Positions 54,320 through 61,097 of a DNA stretch of 64,000 bases are shown in pieces. The notes under the pieces were generated by a model. The model was not told the origin of the DNA and did not search any database. It saw only the letters and a list, made by a program, of their open reading frames with translations. Position 1 is the stretch's first letter, and each line of letters starts with the position of its first letter. The position numbers and the translations under genes are program-made. Origin of the DNA: Gammaproteobacteria bacterium (GTDB taxonomy: Bacteria; Pseudomonadota; Gammaproteobacteria; Xanthomonadales; SZUA-36); the NCBI GenBank assembly GCA_021772935.1, contig JAJFLA010000026.1, forward strand, positions 62,001-126,000, given 5' to 3'.

Positions 54320-56194
54320 CTACAGTCCCAATGCCGTTGCAATTTCATCCAAAACTCCGGGGTCTTCAATGGTTGCCGGCATTTTGTACTGCTTGCCATC
54401 GGCTATCTTTTGCATTGTGCCTCTGAGGATTTTGCCCGAACGGGTCTTTGGCAAGCGGGCCACGATATGGATATCTCTTGGTGTGGCAATTGGACCAACC
54501 TGAGACCGCACTGTCTCCATCAGATCTTTTCTTAATGCACTTTCATCGACAGTTGAACCACTGTTCAGCACCACGAAACCCAGCGGCATCTCCCCCTTGA
54601 GTTTATCCGCAACGCCTATGACTGCACATTCGGCGACATTGTAATTGGTGATCAGCGCCTCTTCCAATGCACCGGTCGACAGGCGGTGGCCAGCGACGTT
54701 GATCACATCATCAATACGACTCATGACCCACAGGTAGCCTTCTTCATCCATTACCCCGGCATCACCGGTCAGGTAATAGCCTTCAAAACGGGAAAGATAC
54801 GCGTCGAAATAGCGTTGTCGGTTGCCCCACAGGGTTGGCAAGTTGCCGGGTGGTAAGGGTAACTTGACCATGATGTTACCCGACTGGCCTCGCGGTACTT
54901 CCATACCCTCGTCATCAAGTACACGTATGTCATAACCCGGTACTGCCACCGTGGGTGACCCAGCCTTCACTTCGAGTTGCTCCACACCCATTGGATTGGC
55001 AGCCATTGGCCAACCACTCTCAGTTTGCCACCAGTGATCAATGACCGGAATACCAAGCTGATTTTCTGCCCAGTGCAAAGTATCAGGGTCACAACGCTCA
55101 CCGGCCAGAAACAGGGATTCCAGGCTGCTGATATCGTGACGTTTAAGCAATTCGCCCTTAGGGTCTTCGCGACGGATTGCCCGGAACGCTGTCGGGGCCG
55201 TAAACAGGCACTTGACCTTGTGTTGCTCGATCACACGCCAGAAAGCACTGGCGTCAGGTGTGCCCACCGGTTTGCCTTCATAAAGTATGGTCGTACAACC
55301 ATGAAGTAGCGGTGCATAAACAATATAGGAGTGTCCAACAACCCAGCCGATATCCGAAGCCGCCCAGTAAACGTCACCGGGCTGTACATTATAAATGTGC
55401 TTCATGCTCCACTTGAGTGCAACAGCGTGCCCGCCATTTGGGCGCACAACCCCTTTGGGCTCACCGGTAGTGCCAGAGGTATACAGGATATAAAGCGGAT
55501 CGGTCGCTGCAACAGGAACACAGTCCACCGCGTGGGCTGCGGCAACGGCATCCTGCCAGAGGATAGCCGAAGGGTGCAATTCCTCAATCGGTAACTGTGG
55601 TCGGGAAACAAGGATTCGCGTTAAACCTCCAGCACCGGCAAGCTCAAGTGCTTCATCAAGCAAGGGCAAATACGCAATTACCTTTTTACCTTCGATGCCG
55701 CAACTCGCACTGATGACGAGTTTTGGGTTCGCATCAGTCACCCGGGTAGCCAACTCCTTTGCGGCAAAGCCACCGAATACCACCGAATGAATTGCGCCAA
55801 TTCGGGCGCATGCCAGCATTGAAATGATGGCCTCCGGGATCATCGGCATGTAGATGATGACGCGATCACCTTTGGAAACACCGTTTCTTTGCAATACATT
55901 GGCAAAAATCGCCACCTCGTCCCGAAGCTCAGCATAACTGTACTTTCGAACCTGCCCTGTCACCGGGCTGTCATAAATTAATGCGGTCTGAAGAGCCCGG
56001 CCTTCGTTGCAATGTCGGTCAAGCGCGTTAAAGCAGGTGTTGATCTCACCACCTTGAAACCACTCATAATAAGGCGGCTCCGAGTCATCAAGTACCTTTT
56101 CCCAGGGTTTGATCCACTCCAGATCGGAGGCGCAATCAGCCCAAAATTCTTCCGGAGTATCCAATGAGCGTCGATAAAGTGTTTGGTAATCCAT
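54320..56194 (-). CDS. prpE: Propionyl-CoA synthetase
   Basis: 624 residues from the ATG at 56194 (GGTGG eight bases ahead). AMP-forming acyl-CoA synthetase; the sequence WFQGGEINTCFNALDRHCNEGRALQTALIYDSPVTG follows PrpE rather than Acs. AMP site YILYTSGTTGEPKGVV near residue 235, WWQTESGWPM near 390, YYLTGDAGVMDEEGYLWVMSR near 470, and the acetylatable catalytic Lys in KTRSGKILRGTM near 590. Activates propionate and probably other short acids to CoA thioesters. It is the last of the minus-strand genes that follow the DUF4212/symporter pair. The 102-base gap ahead suggests its own promoter. Confidence 0.9.
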   Translation of the reverse strand: MDYQTLYRRSLDTPEEFWADCASDLEWIKPWEKVLDDSEPPYYEWFQGGEINTCFNALDRHCNEGRALQTALIYDSPVTGQVRKYSYAELRDEVAIFANVLQRNGVSKGDRVIIYMPMIPEAIISMLACARIGAIHSVVFGGFAAKELATRVTDANPKLVISASCGIEGKKVIAYLPLLDEALELAGAGGLTRILVSRPQLPIEELHPSAILWQDAVAAAHAVDCVPVAATDPLYILYTSGTTGEPKGVVRPNGGHAVALKWSMKHIYNVQPGDVYWAASDIGWVVGHSYIVYAPLLHGCTTILYEGKPVGTPDASAFWRVIEQHKVKCLFTAPTAFRAIRREDPKGELLKRHDISSLESLFLAGERCDPDTLHWAENQLGIPVIDHWWQTESGWPMAANPMGVEQLEVKAGSPTVAVPGYDIRVLDDEGMEVPRGQSGNIMVKLPLPPGNLPTLWGNRQRYFDAYLSRFEGYYLTGDAGVMDEEGYLWVMSRIDDVINVAGHRLSTGALEEALITNYNVAECAVIGVADKLKGEMPLGFVVLNSGSTVDESALRKDLMETVRSQVGPIATPRDIHIVARLPKTRSGKILRGTMQKIADGKQYKMPATIEDPGVLDEIATALGL

Positions 56195-56296
56195 GGTCAG
56201 TCCACCATTCAAAATTCACAGCACGAATATTTTTTTATTTTATGACAGAAGGCTGATCAAAAAATATTCGACTTTAGTTAGGGTCAGGGATAACAC

Positions 56297-56983
56297 TTAA
56301 AAATAGGTCAGGTGGGGTTGCAAATTAAGAGAGCCGACAGCTTCCATTTTCGCAGCCACAGCCAGCAACAGCTCCGCGGTAGCACATGCATCTATTAAGG
56401 CATTGTGAGCCGTGTAGGCGGGCAATTTGTAATTTGTCCTGAGTTTGCCCAGTTTCAGGTCGCCCTGATGGATCGGCAAATTTTGTCGTTTACGAATATC
56501 CAGTTCCATTTTCATGGTATCCAGGACCATGAAGGGCATGACAACACCCGCCCAGGCAATGCACGCCTGCTGCAAAAAAGCCACATCAAGACCGGCATGG
56601 TGAAATAGCCACAACCGACCACGGGCGGCCTCAAACAAGGCTTCAAGCCCCGTCTCCAGCGGCACTCCACGGGCCACATCGTTATCCATCAGTTCATGAA
56701 TAGCTGCACTGTATCCGACCGATTGTTGTGTGTTGATTAGAAGATGGCGATTGGAAGCAAGACGAATACGACCGTTATCCAATTGCGTCCAGGCAATGGC
56801 TATGATGTGATTTTGTTTTGCATCAAGCCCAGTCATTTCAAGATCGACCGAAATTATTGGCGTATTTAACAGCTTGTCTACGATGAGTCCCACGCACCCC
56901 GCGGAATAAGCAGCCACTGTTGGCTGTACACAATCCTGTGCGAGCGCGCGGCAGCGCCTGCGGTAACGCCATCGACTCAACAT
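56297..56983 (-). CDS. DEDDh 3'-5' exonuclease, DNA polymerase III epsilon-like
   Basis: 228 residues. Exonuclease motif I ISVDLEMTGLDA (Asp and Glu metal ligands, near 46), motif II LWLFHHAGLDVAFLQ (Asp), and motif III YTAHNALIDACAT (His and Asp). It is shorter than replicative DnaQ. Genes of this kind regularly follow the CBS/DUF294 gene next to actP in gammaproteobacteria, and here it overlaps it as TGATG. The biochemical tie to acetate uptake is unknown. Confidence 0.88.
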   Translation of the reverse strand: MLSRWRYRRRCRALAQDCVQPTVAAYSAGCVGLIVDKLLNTPIISVDLEMTGLDAKQNHIIAIAWTQLDNGRIRLASNRHLLINTQQSVGYSAAIHELMDNDVARGVPLETGLEALFEAARGRLWLFHHAGLDVAFLQQACIAWAGVVMPFMVLDTMKMELDIRKRQNLPIHQGDLKLGKLRTNYKLPAYTAHNALIDACATAELLLAVAAKMEAVGSLNLQPHLTYF

Positions 56984-58818
56984 CAGTGCACCTGGTACCT
57001 CGAAGCTAAGGCCTTTTGAGCTTCTGCCACGAGCATGAAAGCAGCCTTGAGGTTCCGCCTGAGCAAAGGCGAAAGATCCTCAATTGGCACGAAATTCGTT
57101 GGCTTTTCTCCCGCCATCATCTGGGTCGACTGGTGATTAAGGCGTATACGGTTGATCAGCCGTAAAGCATCACGCAGACTGCTGGCATCATTTTCATTCA
57201 TGACACCGCTCACGGTCGCCAATTCAATTCGTCTGAAAGTATTGGCGTCCTGTATGCCCGACTCGAGAGCACGCATCCTCACCAGGTCAGTGATGGGTAC
57301 AATTCCACGATGTTTCAGGTTTAAACCCTCGCTATGCGAACCGTCATCTTCCTGCACAAATCGACGGAAAAAACCCAATGGTGGTTTATGTAGCAGAGCA
57401 TTTGTAGCCATAAAGCGACGGAAAATCCGGTTTTCCATTGCGCGAGTACTGGCATGGTTTTGCAAATCCTGAACCAGCTGCTTGTCGCCATACAGGTAGC
57501 GAATATCAAAAAATATGCTGCAGTACATTACTGACTTCGGTTCTGGTTCGTCGATCCAGCTATCAAAATGCTGTTTCCACCGGGTCAGTGAAACGCGCCA
57601 TTTCAAGTTAAGTGCCATGATCTCACCCGGGCAAAAAACATAACCCAGTTTATCCAGACCTTCGCATACAAAATCGGATAACTTCGCAAAATAGACTGCT
57701 TCATCTGCATCGGTATCGCGCTCAAGAACAATGCCGTTGTCCTGGTCTGTTCGTGCGGTTTGTTCCTCGCGAGCCTGGGAGCCGAAAACAACCCAGGCAT
57801 ACCTCATCGGAGCAGGGCCCAGGGATTGCTCAGCAAGCTGAATCAACCGGGTTGTAAACGCGTCTGTGATGAGCGTGACCAGTCGACCAATTTGTTCAAC
57901 ATCACGCCCCAGGTTTACCATACGTTCAAAGAGAGATGGCAACCGCCCATGTAACTTGAGCAGGCCTTCTATCGAATTCTGTTTATAAATATCACGCACA
58001 ATTCGCAGCGGGTGTTCTGACTGTGCACGTAAAATATCTCCTGCAGTCACCAGCCCCAGTGGTCCGGTTTCATCCATAACCGGTAAATGATGATAATTCT
58101 GGCGCATCATCATTAGCAAAGTAGCATCTACTCCTGCATCAGCTGCAACGCTCATGGGGTTGACAGTCATCACTTTCTCAATCGCTTCATCAGGATTCAA
58201 AGCCTTTGCCAGCACCCTTTGGCGTAAATCCTTATCTGTGACAATTCCGCACAATTTTTTGTCACACATCACCAACACGCTGGAAACATTCTCGGCGCTC
58301 ATCTTTTTGGCTACCGCGTGAATACTCATACGTCTGTCAACTGACACCGGAGGTCTTTTCAAAAGATCACGTACTTGCGTTACGTTGTGCTTCACTTGGG
58401 TTGCAGCACGCAAACGTGTATTGAGGTGACTGCTAAAATACTCACCAATCAAGTTGTTTTCACTTCGCAGTTTTTCGAAATCATCGGCTCCCAGGTGCCA
58501 TAACAGGCAATCTTCTTCCGCCTCCGCAATATATTCTTTCTTTTCGCCATGAAAAAAAATCTCATGCCCAAAAAGTTCACCCTCGGAACGTTTATCCAGA
58601 AACTTATGTGACTCATCAGCCAGTCTCACTGCCCCCTTACGTATGATGGCAATTCCAGCTGATGGGCTGGATGAGAGAATGGTTTTCCCCTGTACGTAAT
58701 AGGCAACTTCCAGCTTGCTGGCGAGTTTGTGTAAAGCTCCGGTTTCAATTGAATTGAATGGTTGTACCGTGTGCAGAAATTCCGCAATGAAACTCAGGTC
58801 ATGAAATTTTTTAGGCAT
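56983..58818 (-). CDS. cNMP-binding/CBS/DUF294 nucleotidyltransferase-like regulator
   Basis: 611 residues. A cyclic nucleotide-binding-type domain (residues about 20-135), two CBS domains (about 155-275: MSIHAVAKKMSAENVSSVLVMCDKKLCGIVTDKDLR, then a second), a DUF294 GlnD-like nucleotidyltransferase domain with VFGSQAREEQTARTDQDNGIVLE near residue 345 (both metal-binding Asp present), and the DUF294 C-terminal helical domain. This fits a sensor of adenine or cyclic nucleotides that modifies a partner. It lies just after the symporter terminator and is translationally coupled to the exonuclease. Confidence 0.9.
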   Translation of the reverse strand: MPKKFHDLSFIAEFLHTVQPFNSIETGALHKLASKLEVAYYVQGKTILSSSPSAGIAIIRKGAVRLADESHKFLDKRSEGELFGHEIFFHGEKKEYIAEAEEDCLLWHLGADDFEKLRSENNLIGEYFSSHLNTRLRAATQVKHNVTQVRDLLKRPPVSVDRRMSIHAVAKKMSAENVSSVLVMCDKKLCGIVTDKDLRQRVLAKALNPDEAIEKVMTVNPMSVAADAGVDATLLMMMRQNYHHLPVMDETGPLGLVTAGDILRAQSEHPLRIVRDIYKQNSIEGLLKLHGRLPSLFERMVNLGRDVEQIGRLVTLITDAFTTRLIQLAEQSLGPAPMRYAWVVFGSQAREEQTARTDQDNGIVLERDTDADEAVYFAKLSDFVCEGLDKLGYVFCPGEIMALNLKWRVSLTRWKQHFDSWIDEPEPKSVMYCSIFFDIRYLYGDKQLVQDLQNHASTRAMENRIFRRFMATNALLHKPPLGFFRRFVQEDDGSHSEGLNLKHRGIVPITDLVRMRALESGIQDANTFRRIELATVSGVMNENDASSLRDALRLINRIRLNHQSTQMMAGEKPTNFVPIEDLSPLLRRNLKAAFMLVAEAQKALASRYQVH

Positions 58819-58845
58819 AAGCAGAGTTTAAATCGTAAACAGTAC

Positions 58846-58876
58846 AAAAAAAAAGGGCCAGCACAAGTGCTGGCCC
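58846..58876 (-). terminator. Rho-independent terminator of the symporter gene
   Basis: Perfect 10-bp stem GGGCCAGCAC/GTGCTGGCCC (58855-58864, 58867-58876) with a 2-base loop, followed on the minus strand by nine T. It separates the symporter operon from the CBS gene 28 bases on. Confidence 0.95.
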
Positions 58877-58898
58877 ATACAAAACTAACAGGTTTTGC

Positions 58899-60683
58899 TT
58901 AATGATCGGCTGCTGCTTTCGCTGCACCCATAGGTACACGGATATCCTCCACGAGATGTTGGATATGCTCTGGTGGAGGAGGCGTAATTTTGGAAACAAC
59001 ATAGGCTGCGGCAAAGTTTAGCATTGCCCCTACTGCCCCAAATGCTTCAGGCGAAATACCCATGAACCAATTATCCGGCGTGTTTGCTGCCATTGCGGTT
59101 CCGGGAATAAAGAACCAGCCCTTGAACCAGAAAATGTATAGCAGCGTGGACAACAGGCCCACCAACATACCAACGATAGCACCCTTGTCGTCCATGTTCT
59201 TGTTAAAGATACCCATCATCAGGGCGGGGAAGATCGAAGATGCCGCCAGGCCGAAGGCCAGGGCCACCACCTGGGCCGCAAAGCCGGGTGGATTCATACC
59301 CAGGTAACCTGCCACAACGATCGCGCCTGCCATTGCAATACGACTTGCCAGCAGCTCTTTCTTCTCCGAGATACCCGGTGAAATCATACCCTTGATCACG
59401 TCATGCGAAATGGCTGTGGATATGGCCAATAACAAGCCTGCAGCAGTCGAGAGTGCCGCTGCCAGACCACCGGCAGCCACCAGAGCGATCACCCAGTTGG
59501 GCAGATTGGCGACTTCTGGATTGGCCAGCACCATAATATCCCGGTCGACCTTAACCATCTCGTTGCCTTGCCAGCCAAAACCCGCGGCCTTTGCGGCAAA
59601 TGCCTCATTCTTGTCATTGTAATACTGAACTCGGCCGTCACCATTTTTGTCTTCAAACTTCAGAAGCCCGGTGGTTTCCCAACTCTTGAACCAGGATGGC
59701 CTGTCTGCGTATACCATGTTGCCTTCAACTGCACCAACCTCGCCAGACTGGATAGTATTCATCAGGTTCAGGCGAGCCATCGCACCCACTGCAGGTGCTG
59801 TGGTATAGAGGATGGCGATAAACACCAAAGCCCAACCAGCTGAAGTACGTGCGTCTGCTACCTTGGGTACTGTGAAGAAGCGCATGATGACGTGTGGCAG
59901 ACCGGCCGTTCCGATCATTAACGACAAAGTCAACAGGAACATATTCATCGTTGACATCTTCTGTGCCGTATACGCGGCGAAACCAAGATCTGTCACGATC
60001 ATGTCCAGTTTGTCCAGCAATGCCATACCTGAGCCATCGGCCATGGAACTACCCAAACCCAGCTGTGGAATCGGGTTACCCGTCAGGTTCAACGAAATAA
60101 AGATGGCCGGTACCGTGTAGGCAAATATCAGTACACAATACTGAGCGATCTGGGTGTAGGTAATACCTTTCATACCGCCCATAACAGCGTAAATGAACAC
60201 GATTGTCATACCCACAAAAACACCGGTGTGGAAATCAACTTCCAGGAAGCGCGAGAAAGCCACGCCGACGCCTTTCATCTGGCCGATAACATAGGTGATT
60301 GAAGCCACAATAAGGCAAATTACAGCCACCATGCGTGCGGCCTTGGAATAGTACCGTTCGCCGATAAATTCAGACACAGTGAACTTGCCGAATTTACGCA
60401 GATAAGGCGCTAACAAAAGAGCTAACAGAACGTAACCGCCGGTCCAGCCCATCAGGTACACCGATGCATCATAGCCCATGAAGGCGATCAGACCCGCCAT
60501 GGAAATAAATGACGCAGCGGACATCCAGTCAGCAGCAGTAGCCATACCATTGGCAATCGGGTGTACACCTGTACCCGCCACGTAAAACTCCTTGGTGGTT
60601 GAAGCCCTGGCCCAGATTGCAATGCCAATATACAACGCGAATGTCGCGCCGACGACTAAAAAAGTTAGTGTTTTAAGATCCAT
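58899..60683 (-). CDS. actP: Cation/acetate-type sodium:solute symporter (SLC5, VC_2705 family)
   Basis: 594 residues, 13 membrane spans. It opens with the SLC5 start (LTFLVVGATFALYIGIAIWARASTTKEFYVAG) and has GMATAADWMSAASFISMAG, the YTQIAQYCVLIFAYTVPAI span and a soluble loop with VQYYNDKNEAFAAKAAGFGWQG near residue 355 typical of this subfamily. SAA-type cation-binding residues appear in GLAAALSTAAGLLLAISTAI. It is preceded by the small DUF4212 partner (12 bases between the genes) and followed by a strong terminator. Role: uptake of acetate or related short-chain acids. Confidence 0.93.
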   Translation of the reverse strand: MDLKTLTFLVVGATFALYIGIAIWARASTTKEFYVAGTGVHPIANGMATAADWMSAASFISMAGLIAFMGYDASVYLMGWTGGYVLLALLLAPYLRKFGKFTVSEFIGERYYSKAARMVAVICLIVASITYVIGQMKGVGVAFSRFLEVDFHTGVFVGMTIVFIYAVMGGMKGITYTQIAQYCVLIFAYTVPAIFISLNLTGNPIPQLGLGSSMADGSGMALLDKLDMIVTDLGFAAYTAQKMSTMNMFLLTLSLMIGTAGLPHVIMRFFTVPKVADARTSAGWALVFIAILYTTAPAVGAMARLNLMNTIQSGEVGAVEGNMVYADRPSWFKSWETTGLLKFEDKNGDGRVQYYNDKNEAFAAKAAGFGWQGNEMVKVDRDIMVLANPEVANLPNWVIALVAAGGLAAALSTAAGLLLAISTAISHDVIKGMISPGISEKKELLASRIAMAGAIVVAGYLGMNPPGFAAQVVALAFGLAASSIFPALMMGIFNKNMDDKGAIVGMLVGLLSTLLYIFWFKGWFFIPGTAMAANTPDNWFMGISPEAFGAVGAMLNFAAAYVVSKITPPPPEHIQHLVEDIRVPMGAAKAAADH

Positions 60684-60695
60684 TATTTTTCTCCT

Positions 60696-60956
60696 TCAGT
60701 CTTCGTGCACATTGAATTTTCTGTCGATTTTTCCAATGCGGTTCGCATAGAAAAATATCAGAACTACAAAGATATACATTGAACCCTGCTGGGCAAACCA
60801 GAAGCCCAACCTGTATCCGCCAATACTGATGACGTTCAACTGGTCGACCAAGATAATCCCAAATAGGTACGACACGACAAACCAGATGCTCAGGCACAAT
60901 GCCACTAGCTTCAGGTTTGCCTTCCAATAAGCTTGTCTTTGTGTTTGTTCACTCAT
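60696..60956 (-). CDS. DUF4212 small subunit of the sodium:solute symporter
   Basis: 86 residues from the ATG at 60956 (AGAGAGG eight bases ahead). Two membrane spans (LVALCLSIWFVVSYLFGIIL and FWFAQQGSMYIFVVLIFFYANRIG) separated by a short loop with the typical NVISIGGYRLGFWFAQQG, ending RIGKIDRKFNVHED. DUF4212 proteins are encoded immediately ahead of VC_2705-type symporters and are thought to assist them. Divergent from the kinase gene across about 140 bases. Confidence 0.92.
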   Translation of the reverse strand: MSEQTQRQAYWKANLKLVALCLSIWFVVSYLFGIILVDQLNVISIGGYRLGFWFAQQGSMYIFVVLIFFYANRIGKIDRKFNVHED

Positions 60957-61097
60957 GGGGTAGCCTCTCTTTGATGGTAAATTCCCGATCACTATGTTAC
61001 GTTCAGAGCACAAGCATAACGCTCCTACTTTAGTCGTAGAGGGCGTTCAGCCTAAGGATAGTCCGTTGCAATACACCAAGAAAAAGCTCTGCGGCAC

